Source: Toxonevra muliebris
Lineage: Eukaryota; Arthropoda; Insecta; Diptera; Pallopteridae
Direction of reading: 5' to 3'
Assembly: GCA_963691655.1 (NCBI GenBank)
Contig: OY829328.1
Location: forward strand, 6,538,204 to 6,602,203
Length of the DNA: 64,000 nucleotides
The translations under genes and the position numbers were made by a program. This document shows, one piece after another, positions 1-11,049 of this stretch (position 1 is its first letter; every line of letters starts with the position of its first letter). The notes below the pieces were generated by a model that worked only from the letters and a program-made list of their open reading frames with translations, made no database searches and had not been told where the DNA came from.

Positions 1-2200
1 TAACTATAATAATAAATCTGCATAAAAATATACACTAGATACTATACATATACAGCGTAAAATTTAAATTAAATATATTAAAAATCTATTTCAAAAGCCA
101 ATTTCAATTGAGATTTACTAAAGAACAGAAATGCGTATATGGTATACAAAGTTCTCATGTTAAACACACCACAAGATCTAAATAACGTCGATCATTATGA
201 TGGCATTGCTGATAATGATGATGATTTCCATCATTACTTTGGTGGTGATGATAATGATGATGACGATATTCAAATTACTTTATATAGAATTTTACTAAGT
301 ATAAAAATGTTTATTTTTCTAATAAGATGAATACGAATATGACTAAGAAAGGAGACAAAAAAAAAAAAACAAAATAATGTTTATTAGAGTGGCTCTTTTA
401 AAAAAAAAAACACCAAAGAAAGTTTTCCCTATGTATTTTAACCTGCTGAATGCGAATGCCGAATGCCGTTGGAATTTAAAAAAAAAAATCCGACTTAAAG
501 TTCCCGAATTTTATGAAATTTCTTTAAAAAGTATAATTACTCTGTCACTGGTGTTGGCAATGAGGTCTTGACAGTAGTTTTTCATAGATATTAAAAGACA
601 GTCAGTAAATTTGGGGTAATAGGGACCAAAAATTATGCTTTTCAATGCTATTTCCATGACATTGTTGTGGAATATACAAAGGTTTTTTGAAAATGTGGTA
701 TCAACATTCTTACCCATAACTAGAGGAATGGGTGCTTGAATAGTATTAATTGAGAAAATAACACAGACCGACAAAAACAAATTTTTAAAGTGTTGGGACG
801 TCGGATGCAATAAAAACAGTATTTTCAGCAACTTCAATATTTATTTCAAATAGTAAAAGTAGGAAAGCTAAAATTAACAGATTAACATATAAAAAAAATA
901 CACTTGTGTTTGACTGTGCAAAGAACGGCACGGCACCCTGTCTCCCACAAGCGGTACAAATTCAAAGACTATAAAACAATAATAATCACAAATTATTAAT
1001 TTTTACAGTATTTTAGTATTAAATATTTACTTGTATTTAAATTCAGTTATTAATTTATTGATGAGAAAATTTATGCTGCTGCGTACAGCTAAAGATACAA
1101 TTGAAAAGAAAAGAATAGAAATGTGAAGGCAAATACACGATGACAGTTAAGAAATCCCAGCCGATAAACATTGCGCCGTCAAGCAACGACATTGCGTATA
1201 GCGTCGTAACATAAAGATTATATAAACAAATTTGTTAATGCATATTTTTGTTTTCCCTGATGATCCTGCCGTCTTGTTTTTAGCATTTTTATGAGACATA
1301 CAAGATCCACTATGGAATAGTATGTAATAGGATGTGGAATAATCCCAAATCAAAAAACAAAAAAAAAAAAAAAACAATGTCAAAAAAATGGCAAAGAAAA
1401 TATGTTTTCGGCCTTTATTACACCACTATCTTCAGAAACTTGACTTTGGACTCTTAATCAACGCATCAAAATCTATGGAAAATTACTATCAAAGTACGTT
1501 TTTAATGAAATTTCATAAAACTCGAAAACCTCAAGACACACCGATCAAATTCAACAGGTTAAACTATATCAGAAAAACTTCGTAGTTTTAAATTCAAACT
1601 CAAAAAACGAACCACTCTAATGTTTATTCCAAAAAAAAAAAAAAAAAAAAAATTGTTATTGCCATAATTATTGATGTTAGCTGTTTTCATTGTTGTTTTA
1701 TGAGCAAAGCCACAGCTCAATATGGCTGCCCGCAGTTTCCGTTTATATGTCGCCAGCCATGCTCTTGAAGCTATTACTGTTGTTGTTGTAGCGTAGGAGA
1801 TTTAAATTTCTTCTATAGTACATTTTGCTTTCATTCTATTTCATGTTTTCATTTTTATTTTGATATTTATTTTTATTATTTCTTATTTTTTATCTTATAT
1901 TTACTTTTGTTTCAGTTTTTATTGCATTTTCCCAAAAAAAAAAAAAAAAATATTTATATTCAACGGAAGAGACAAAATTGTGTGATGCTCGTGTTTGGCA
2001 TCATGATCTCTCAAAACAGAAACAAAAGATACAAAAAAAACAAAGAATTGTTATTAAAAATCAAAAGAAAAATTTCATATAATATTTTGTCGTCGACCAT
2101 TGGCGTCTAAGGTAGTACGGGAAATGCGGATGTCGTATATACATAGCTATCTATACTCACCAGTGTGATCGGTAGTGATCATTGATCGTCGTTTGTGCAA
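1..2200. other. Upstream intergenic DNA, no gene recognised
   Basis: AT-rich DNA with a GAT/ATG-rich microsatellite-like patch at about 199-265, several long A tracts (about 358-370, 1362-1374, 1628-1651, 1935-1950) and a few CA- or TTG-rich stretches. Short open frames here have no recognisable domain. The antisense frame at 511-837 (108 aa) is the longest and looks like no family I know. Confidence 0.5.
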
Positions 2201-2418
2201 TTTTTCCTGGTCAGTTTTAAAAATACATGAGCGTGTGTCGAAAGTGAAATTTTTCTTCTTAGCATTTTCTTCTTTTTTTTTGCGGTTTGTGATTTTGTGT
2301 TTTTTAATTTATGCGAATTATCGAACGAATTCTAAACGTGAGCAAGTGTACCTTCAAAAATACATATTAAATTAAATAAAAGTATTTTAAAGTATTTTAA
2401 AAAGCAAAAAAACCAATA

Positions 2419-5400
2419 ATGTATTGCACTACAAAAACTTTGAAATACATATTATTTTTATTTAATTTTCTTTGTGCGGTAAGTATCTGCAAAAAAGACA
2501 TTTAATAAATTACTAATAATTATGTTGAAAGTTATTAAAAGAAGAAATGATCTCAGTATTTTTTTTTTTTTTGCAATTTTTGCACATTACATTAAAAACT
2601 AATTTTCCTACAACAAAAGAAAAACAAACACACACGCAATCTAAATAGTTTTCCTAAAATTGAAAATGATGACACAAATTAGTCATATTGAAAATCACAT
2701 AAAATAATTTTAGAAATAAAATTTCAGTTTCTTCTTCATATGTTGCGACCACTTTTCATATGTATCGTAAATATTTCTGTGTGTTGTTATTGTTATATCA
2801 TTAAAAACCAAATAGTTGTGCTACGTTTTGTTTTGTTTTCATTTTTATTTTTTTTTAATATTTTTTTAATAGTTTCTTTTTAACTAAAGGTATCATCGTT
2901 TTATTTACAAAAATACACATAAATTATTTTTAAAAAATTTGCTTGACATTGGCATGTTTTCAGAGTATTTTGACAGTTAAATGGCTAACACTAGTGTTTT
3001 ATGCTCTCTATTTCTTATTATCTGCTTCTCTATCTCACTCCATGCATTAATTGAGCTTAAGTTTGCACAAGCGTTATTCTCAAAGTTTCATTCAAGCATG
3101 TTACTACAAAGCAGCACATGGATTTATTTGCACAAATGTGCTCTAAAAAATTATAACAGTGAAAGCTTTTTTAAAGAAGCTTTCAATATGTAGAAGATAT
3201 ACACAAGATTGGATACATACATATATCCGTTAAGAATTATTGAAAATAGTGTTAAAATACATATTTAAAAATAACGAAAAATTGCAAGCATGATAACGTT
3301 ACGATGGTTAATACGAAAGGAGGTGATAGGGAAAATCGAGATAATAAGAAATAAATTTTCAATCCTTTGAGAGCTATGAAATGTTAGAAATTCTGTTCGT
3401 CCAATTCCAAACCCTTGGCGCCTTAATTCCTTAGGTTAGACTTAGGACTTAGGCCAGTACGCCCCGTTGTAATACCACATCGGAGTCTTCTTGAATCTCT
3501 GATATCAGAAGATTTAGGGTCAGCTATATATAGTGTTAAAAGAGCCCAGTTTGGAGTTGTCAGAGAAGAACTGTACGGATTCTCTTGGCTGAACCACTCC
3601 TCCATCCATTCCTCTCTGTTCGGAAAAAGCGAGATAAACTTGCCATGAAAACAGGGTTTTGCGAGAGTGTAGTCGATATCATTGGGTATTAGCCTAAATA
3701 CTAATATTCAGCAAAATACTAGAATGCCCATAGTTAAGTGCCCCATTTATCCTGTATTTCGGAGGAATACCCTGTTTTCTTATGAGAAATACTGCCAAAA
3801 AATTAATCTTGTATTTTGCTCTGAAAATCCTGTAAATTCTATAATTTATTTTGCATTCATTGTATTAAACGTTGTTAAACTTTTCATTGCATAAAATTCA
3901 AATTGTATCGGAATTAAAAAGACTGACTTCATACTGAACGTTGGGAACACAAACACACAAATTTCTTCAAAACTTCGCTTTCCCATTACAACAAATAAAA
4001 AAAAAACAGCAAAGAGAAACAACCACACATTGCTTTTATAAGGGGAAAAACTCTATTTTTAGTGTAAAATAGTTAGGATAGGTTATTGCGGCAGTCGGTC
4101 TAAATGACCAACTCACTTAGACCCTAAACGGGTCCATTGTGATACCCCTGCTCGATATGAAAATCTCATCTACTACTTACTCTTGAAACCATTTTGAAAC
4201 TCTAATAAAGCGCAGGATTTGTTCAATCTTAGCGCCAGATACTTAAAAGCATAAGAGAATTAAAAGCATATTTGTATAGAAAACCCGCTCTGCTTCTAGC
4301 TAGAGCTGAGCAATTACAAAATAAGTGTTCAACTGTTTCTTCCTCTTCCTTGTCCATGCAACTTCTGCAGAATTCATGAGAGAGTTTCCTAATCTGAGAG
4401 CATACCTGCCAAATAGCCAATGACCAGTTATACAAGCCACGACCTTAGAGATGTCCTCTCTTGGAAGGCGGAGCAGCTCTCAATTTCCTCCTATCTAATT
4501 TCGGTCACATTAGCCTAGTCGTAAAACAAGTGTTTTGTTTTTTTCTCAAGACCCATTGGCCTCATGCACGACCCTATTTTTTAGCATTAGTTTACAGGTG
4601 GCAATAGATATACCGATATTGCCTTTGTCCATACACAGGGAAAGGTTAATACGCTGTCTGGCTAACTCATCAGCCCTACAGTTTCCTTCAATGTTCTTAT
4701 GCGCCCAAACCCATATTAGGCGTACCGTAAAAACGGTTCTAATATCATTTAGGGTTACCAGGCATTCCTGAGCAACCTTTGATTTTAGTCCCACCGAACT
4801 CATTGACCTTATAGCCGTCTGCCTATCCGAGTATATATATTTACAATAGTTTTTGTTACGGCGCACAGTGTAACGATCCCATATAAACCGCGGCCAAAAA
4901 TAGTAAACGTTGATTAATATTAATAATATTTGGTAGTCGATATAGTCTAATTAAAGGAAAGACGTATGCCAAAAATGGTACCAATTGGACTACTACCTCG
5001 CTCACCTCCCATATAAATCAATCACTTAAATTGCAATAACTTTTTAAATATCTGTTGCATATTGAAACAGAATTTGGTGTGTAGATCTATAAGAACTTCC
5101 TTGTTCAATGAAGAAGAAGATTTAATCAAAATTTTCTAAGGTTTCCTTAGATAGGGCTCCAATTGGCAAACTGAAGTCCTCAACTATATAGGTGCCATGA
5201 ACAAGGACCTTGTGGACTGTTATTGGCATATTATTGGTTTCACAGAAAAATTTAAAAAACTTTAAAAACCGCAGCTCTCCGCAGACAATCTTTCTTGAAT
5301 TAGTGAAAGCATACTTGTGGCGTTATTATATGTTAAAATAGGAAATATATTTTGATATATATTTTTTTAAATCTCTTTTAAAGTCATCGAAATCACTATG

Positions 5401-8394
5401 TTTTGATGCGAAAAAACACTTTTTTTTTTCAAATTACGGTAAAAATCACACGGTCAAACATAAAACCAAAAAAAAAATAGTGTTACCATATTGAGCAGAT
5501 TTTATACTTTTCACTCATATGCATTTTGCCTATATTTATTTGTTAATAAGTGAAATATGGCAATTAAATTAGTAATAAAATATATAACCTTGTCCACGCA
5601 AAGTAAACGTTTTCATAAAAGTTCGGCTTTGTAGTTGCCGTGAGCCTGAACCCATAGGTTTATCGGAAAGAAAATTTAGGTACTTTTTATTTGAAATATT
5701 ATCTCTTACATATCATTAAAATTTTTAAAAATCTCCAACATATGACTTTTTCTTATTTTTGGCCGCCTCGTTACACTGTGCGGCGTACCTACCTAAGTAA
5801 ACGGCCACTTCTTTTATCGCAAGGACCTCTGCTGATATACAATGCCGTGGTCGGAAAGACTAACAGATTGTTCCAGTGCTAGTTCTTTTGAGAAAACTCC
5901 AAATCCAACTCTATCGTCAAGCTCCGATCTGTCGGTATAGAAATTGAGTTCCCCCCTTCTCCATGGCATGGGTGTTTTCCACTCCTTTCGCGACAGTATA
6001 CGCGTTTTAAGTGCCTGTCAAAGATGGGGTTTGAGATGGAGTGGTCATTCTCTTGAATGCAACTACTTCATATATGTAAGATAGTAGAATAGTAAAATGG
6101 TTATGGCTCCATAGAAAAAATTTTAGAGCCAAAAGATTTGAGTGATGCGGCTTCTATGTATTGTATATTCCAATGAGTACATCAGGCGAAACTGAGAGTA
6201 TTTTTAGAAGCAGCTGATAATTCTGCCCTTCAGCTGATTATAAATCACAGTTGCTATTTCTCGTACTCTCATGGGGAGTTTCATTCGCAGTAATTTCGTT
6301 AGAGTAAGACAATAATATTAGTTGGTGGCAGAATTATCAATTGTTTCTAAAAAATCCTCTTCATGTACTCTTTGGTATATTCTTTGATTGGACGTTATTT
6401 ATCAGAGTGCATGTTCACTGTGTCATATAATTCTCTCACTCTTACTTCAGCATTTACATATATGTACGTTAGTGATGGGAACTATAGAGAGATTTCAACT
6501 ATCGATAGTTAGTAACTTAATAATTTTAACTATCGAACGATTTTTTTCATTCATTCATTTGTTAGAACTAGTTAGTAGTGATAAAAAATATCACTATTAA
6601 ATGAATGATTTTAACAATCGAACGATTCGTTCAGACGATTCGTACATTTCGCTTTCAGAAAAAGATCGTTGGCATATTTCACTCGACTGATTTTTTCACA
6701 ACTATCGAATGAATGGAAATTTTTTAACTGCCAAATAATTGATAGTTTTTCTTCGATAGTTCTCATCGCTAATGTACATATATGAACTAAAATTTCGCAA
6801 AAACCTAAGTGAGATGTTGTCCGCGTCAAACTCATATATTCTATGTTTTATTGATTCCGCCCACTGTTTTCTGTTTAAAATGGGGAAAAAATGCCTGCAA
6901 GATCTATGGGAATCATATAAAGCATAGTTTTCAGGGCTTTGAGCGGTGTAGTTCTGAGTGCCCCTGTTGCCAGTAGACACGCAATTCTCTGCACCTTAAC
7001 CCATTCTTCACAATGGACGCCGTTTTCAAAGGATGTTCACTGAACCATTTTACCATATGGTAGTATAAGTCTGAATGCTATGCTTTCAGCTTAATTTTCT
7101 ATCTAGTATAAGGCTTAAATATTACCTCCTTACGTGTCGATCGGGATACCTTGGATAATTTCTTCATTAATGCTTAATATTTATTTCAGATACTTGGTCT
7201 CGTGCTCATATGGTTTGGTGTTTTGCTACAGGAAACCACTGATGAAGTTGTAATTGATCATGGTGAGAATGTAGCTTCAGTTTTAACCATAATGCTTGGC
7301 ATTGTGGTTTTTATAACAGCGGTATTTGGATGCGTTTCCATTTTTATGGAATCAAAGAGCATGTTGATTTGTGTGAGTGACGTCAAAAGATAATAAGATT
7401 ACTTGAAAATCAATTAAATATAATATTTTCTGCTTTATTGTACATTTAGTATGCTGTGGTCTTGGTTCTATTGCTTGTAATACAAATGGTTTTACTAAGT
7501 ATAAGTTATGCCGCTGCCAATGATGGACTACCGGATGAGCTCAAACAGGGATTCGATGAACTATGGGATAAAAATGAGCATTTGAATAGCAGTTTATCAC
7601 ACTATGAGGAATGGGTAAAGCAAACAGATGATTTTTCTTTCAAACTAACACAGTATAACTTCTATAATTCGAAACTTGATAATTCGAAAACTCTATACAT
7701 CTAATGATTTCTTCATTCCCTTCAGTTCATAAAATGTCCTGTTATTCAACTAATTTTCAGCCTTTTAAGTGTTATAATTCGAAATTTTTTTAGTGGAAAA
7801 AAGCAACAAAAAATAAAGTTATGTCCATGTGCAAGTAGGACATCTTAAATCTTCTTTTTAAATTTTCGTGTGCGTTTATTAATGCTTTCTTTTGCATTTT
7901 AAATGTGAAATGGATATTTGCAGAAATTTTAATGCATGGTTTCAAATTCAATTTCCTTGAGATTTGAAATATCGAGGTTTTACTGTAATATAATTTTAAT
8001 TCTATACTAATATTAACCCTCCATTTTCTTGTAGTTAAAATGTTGTGGCAAAACTAGTGCTGAAGATTACTTTATTCTTGATAAAAATCCACCACCGAGC
8101 TGCTGCCAAGGACATGATTGCACGAATATCCTAAATTTATATGTGGATGGATGTGAACAAAAATACAAGGAATATGTTAAAACGAAGACATGCAATTTTA
8201 ATATGCTCAGTTGGTTCCTCATTATTATTGAGGTAAAATGACGATCTTGTCCTTTCCATAAAAGTCATTGAATTTTATTTATTTTTTTCGATAATTAATT
8301 AATTTTTTTTTTTTAGTTTGTGGGTTCAATTTTTGCATGCGTTTTAGTTGACAGTATACGAAATCACAGAGATCGCAGACGATTTTATAGTTAA
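2419..8394 (+). CDS. Tetraspanin A (Tsp42E-type), 5 exons, 227 aa
   Basis: Four-pass membrane protein of the tetraspanin family, expected to organise microdomains at the plasma membrane or endolysosome. Coding exons read by eye: 2419-2478, 7190-7372, 7450-7614, 8035-8232, 8317-8394. All have GT-AG borders, all junctions are phase 0, and the stop is TAA. TM1 spans about residues 9-34, TM2 about 50-72 ending in the FGC motif, TM3 about 81-105, the large loop about 106-192 and TM4 about 192-213. The loop has LKCCG (CCG at 139-141), PPSCC and DGC, giving six cysteines, and an NSS sequon. The tail is short and basic. Cysteines at residue 3 and near TM ends could be palmitoylated, as is known for the family. 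The first ATG follows CAATA. A TCAGTT initiator-like sequence lies at 2211, without a DPE at +28. Intron 1 (4.7 kb) holds a LINE interrupted by smaller elements. The Drosophila orthologue is not assigned. Confidence 0.93.
4864..5780. mobile_element. 917-bp non-autonomous DNA transposon inserted in the LINE, 5-bp target duplication
   Basis: The left end CACAGTGTAACG (4864-4875) is the reverse complement of the right end CGTTACACTGTG (5769-5780). Slightly further in, the GGCCAAAAATA near 4893 mirrors TATTTTTGGCC near 5753. CGGCG lies directly outside both ends (4859-4863 and 5781-5785), and the LINE RNase H reading continues across the gap. No transposase coding is visible inside. The superfamily is unclear. 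Confidence 0.8.
6161..6386. mobile_element. Fold-back (inverted-repeat) element in intron 1 of gene A
   Basis: Arms about 6161-6228 and 6325-6386 are imperfect reverse complements. Shared cores are TGATAATTCTGCC, TTTTTAGAA and GAGTACAT. The centre is about 95 nt. It occupies the gap between the RT and RNase H parts of the LINE. Confidence 0.65.
6470..6771. mobile_element. hAT-like MITE, 302 bp
   Basis: The ends TAGTGATGGGAACTA and its partner TAGCGATGAGAACTA (reverse strand at 6771) start with TAG, as in many hAT elements. They are flanked by 8-bp near-repeats ATGTACGT (6462-6469) and ATGTACAT (6772-6779). The flank is nearly palindromic, so the exact ends carry some doubt. The interior is full of ACTATCGA-type motifs in both orientations. 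Confidence 0.7.
7615..8034 (+). other. Intron 3 of gene A, no feature seen
   Basis: A 420-nt AT-rich intron, the longest of the downstream introns in gene A. It has a GTAAAG donor and a TTTTCTTGTAG acceptor. No repeat or RNA structure recognised. Confidence 0.6.
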
Positions 8395-8445
8395 ACTTTA
8401 AGCTAAACAATTATGTTTTAATGTTTAACATCTGTTTATATTATA

Positions 8446-8451
8446 AATAAA
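8446..8451 (+). terminator. Poly(A) signal of gene A
   Basis: AATAAA about 50 nt after the stop of gene A. Confidence 0.7.
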
Positions 8452-8859
8452 TTGTTAATCCTTAAAGGTATTTTTAGTAATTTCTAGATAAATTGTACTT
8501 GTAACATCTACTTCCAGTATAAAATTGTATAAATTATTGTTTTTTAGTTTTAGATCATTAAGAGCGAAATGTAATGAAAGTAAATTACTCAAAAACGAGA
8601 AAATATTTATTAAAAAAAAAAAAAACATCAAAAAAGGTATATCTCAATTTTATTGCTTAACACAAAGTAGAGTCCCATACTTTTCCGGATAAGCCCGATG
8701 AAATTTCTATTAGAAGGTTATAGGTAACTTGAATTTTTAAGCCGAGGTGCATACAATTGAACTCTGCTTAACTCCAAATTGATTTTAGATTGTCTCAAAC
8801 TCAGTGAAACTAGCTTCTCTAAACAAGATACTTCGTATTTGGGTGCAGTTATACTTGCG

Positions 8860-9140
8860 GTCATCTCAATATCTTCTTTAGAATATAAATGCGTCACATC
8901 ACTAGAGAAGCTAAATTATTCTTGTCGCAGCATCTGTCAACTTAAAAGAAAACAATTGGTAACCCTAAACAGAAATTAAATAGAATTACTAAATGGTTTC
9001 TCAGAGAACATTTTCGGGTTAATAGATATTTATCTACTCCGGAAATGATATGTGCTGAATGGGTAGTAAAAAAAAGGAAACATCAGATCATATTTTACGT
9101 AACTGTGAAGGTCTTATGACGACCAAACTTCGTTAGTTAA
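8860..9140 (+). pseudogene. LINE 3' remnant (C-terminal Cys/His block)
   Basis: On the plus strand WFLREHFRVNRYL-x-TPEMIC is followed, after a frameshift, by ETSDHILRNCEGL (about 9077-9120). This is the terminal EEETxDHILxxC motif found after RNase H in jockey/LOA-like LINEs. No other part of the element is certain. It lies in the spacer after gene A. Confidence 0.6.
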
Positions 9141-9845
9141 AGAATTCTTTCCTAAAACAGCGTAATTGCGTGGACAGCTCTTCTTAATAGACAAAGAATA
9201 GTCTCATAGAGGAGTTATAAGCTCAACCTATTTAATCGGAGGACATCAAAATAGACTATAGATGGATGGAGTATTCAGGGAACATAAGCTAATTTAATCT
9301 ATCTATTTATTGTGACCGCCATTGAAAATATATACCTATTGCATACATTAAATTCAATATACATTTTGCAATATTAAATGTTTATTTTCGCATATTGCAT
9401 TTTAGTATTTATTATTCTTAAGTATTTTCGCTTCATATGGTCACATTATTATGCATCACATCTTAACAACAGCGTAATATTCCAGCGTATTTGTCTTTAT
9501 TTCATTCAGGTTTCCAAAAGAATACTCGATTTACTTGTATATTTCTCGCAGTATAGTAAATTTTCAACGTATTTTTGACATTTTTACGCGCATCTGCTTG
9601 AATTGGCTAAGAAAACCTGTTAAAAAAAAAGAAATATCGCCCACTATCGATCGCAGCAAAATGTAATTCATCTAAAAAATGTTGAACTTGCACTGAAAAT
9701 ACGATCAAGAAAAACAATAACAATAATAATAATAAAACAGATTTAATGGTAAAACACGCAAACAAAATGAGTAGGAGGCGGCATGCTATGCAGAGAACAC
9801 ACGGAGAGAGCAGCAAGATGAAGAGTAGCAGGTTGCTGCGACTAG

Positions 9846-10595
9846 GAGTGTTGATATTTGAAATTTGTACTTTTTTGAGTACAATTGTACTTAACAGATG
9901 TATGGTAGGTATATTTTGCAGCTAAATAGCTAAAACTCTGACAAGTGGCCAGAGTTTTAAATTTTATTGACATTCGAAAAATTTCTTTAAAAATTGTTTC
10001 ATGCCCATTTGACATCTAGACTTAACGAGGCTCATTGGAAAAAGTGCAACGTTTTTTTTTCTCCAAGTATAGTGATTTAATCAACGAAATGAAGTACCTT
10101 ATTCGTATGGAATTTTTTAAGCTGAAGCATTTTCTAAGTGCATAAGTTTTTGTGATAATTTCAAATTCATTTTAAGAAAAAAAATTTAACCACTTTTCCA
10201 AAAAAAAAAAAAATGTATTCAAAGTAGATTTTTTAAAAAAGTTTACTCTGCTTAACTCATAAAAGAAACACAGTTTAACACATAAAAATTTCTGCCTGCA
10301 TTTGTCGTAGTTTTTTGATTTTTCTCTAAAGTACCTAAAAAATAAAAAGTCGAATAAGTTAATAGAAATTTGTGACACATTATTTATAACAAGGTTCAGG
10401 CTTGGCTTTATGTAAAAGCTTTTCCTATTTATGAAATCTTTTTTTTAGAGCTGAATAATTTCAGATTTGGCTCACTTCTTGCTAAGATCCATAAATTTAC
10501 GATTTTTCACATTTTTTCCCTAAAACGGAATGATTCCAAATTGTACCTAAAAAAATTTGGAAAAAGATACAATTGTATCTAAAATGTCAACACTG
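9846..10595. mobile_element. hAT-like non-autonomous element, 750 bp
   Basis: The left end is GAGTGTTGATATTT and the right end, read on the minus strand, is CAGTGTTGACATTT. The flanks are GCGACTAG (9838-9845) and GCGGCTAG (10596-10603), an 8-bp duplication with one difference. GTACAATTGTAC-type palindromes lie near both ends. No coding is seen. It lies just upstream of the predicted promoter of gene B. Confidence 0.75.
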
Positions 10596-10725
10596 GCGGC
10601 TAGTATCTTATGAATGAGAGCAACAAATATGAACCACAACAACAAAACACTTTGCTTTAGAGTAGCATTTTAAAAACAAAATAAAATCTTTTTACGAATC
10701 TACATACAAATTTTTCCAATATTTT

Positions 10726-10759
10726 TCAGTTTACTAAAGTGAGCGCTACGATACGGACA
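10726..10759 (+). promoter_or_regulatory. Predicted core promoter of gene B (Inr + DPE)
   Basis: TCAGTT at 10726-10731 matches the arthropod initiator TCAKTY. With its A (10728) as +1, GGACA occupies 10755-10759, exactly +28 to +32, and matches the DPE consensus RGWYV. No TATA box is seen at -30. The ATG lies about 320 nt downstream with no obvious intron needed between. Confidence 0.55.
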
Positions 10760-11049
10760 AAAAAAAAGAATTGGAATAAAATTATAATAAAAAATAAATT
10801 AAAAAAAAAAATAATAGAATTTAATTAAACTTTAAATACAAAAAAAAAAGTTGCAAAACTAGCATTAGTTGTTTTTGCCTTTTTTGCTTATTTCATTAAA
10901 ATTACGTATAATTTAAATGACAAAATAAGAGTAAATCTTTTAAAAATTACATCACTACAAAAATCTAAATATTTGGCAGGTGAATTTTGATTTAATATTT
11001 TCTTTTAAAACACACATCTGCGAAAATCTTTTTAAAGATATTCCGTAAT

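Larger units (their letters stand above)
4229..7040 (-). pseudogene. LINE remnant: RT tail, RNase H and C-terminal Cys/His motif, interrupted by other elements
   Basis: Read on the minus strand, from 7040 down, there are fragments of one non-LTR retrotransposon ORF2. The reverse transcriptase C-terminal region comes first ([13 protein letters not shown] near 6980, then IPIDL). RNase H follows: [18 protein letters not shown] at about 5880-5945, [10 protein letters not shown] before 5785, then [10 protein letters not shown] and ADELAR at 4866-4560. Last comes the terminal Cys/His block [20 protein letters not shown] and ALARSR at 4390-4270. This order (RT, RNase H, terminal CCHC-like block) is that of the jockey/LOA/I group of LINEs; I cannot place it more finely. 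Frameshifts, an in-frame stop and at least two inserted elements (4864-5780 and 6470-6771, probably also 6161-6386) make it a pseudogene. It lies antisense in intron 1 of gene A. Confidence 0.85.

Noticed and set aside
139..330. Open frame with an aspartate-rich stretch (DDDFHHYFGGDDNDDDD)
   Set aside because: It is a translation of a GAT/ATG-rich microsatellite-like tract, with no start context, splice partner or family resemblance.
511..837. 108-aa antisense open frame near the window start
   Set aside because: No recognisable domain, AT-rich composition like its surroundings, and no neighbouring exons.
2211..2216. TCAGTT as the initiator of gene A
   Set aside because: Matches the initiator alone but has no DPE at +28 and no TATA box; such hexamers are frequent, so it was not listed as a promoter.
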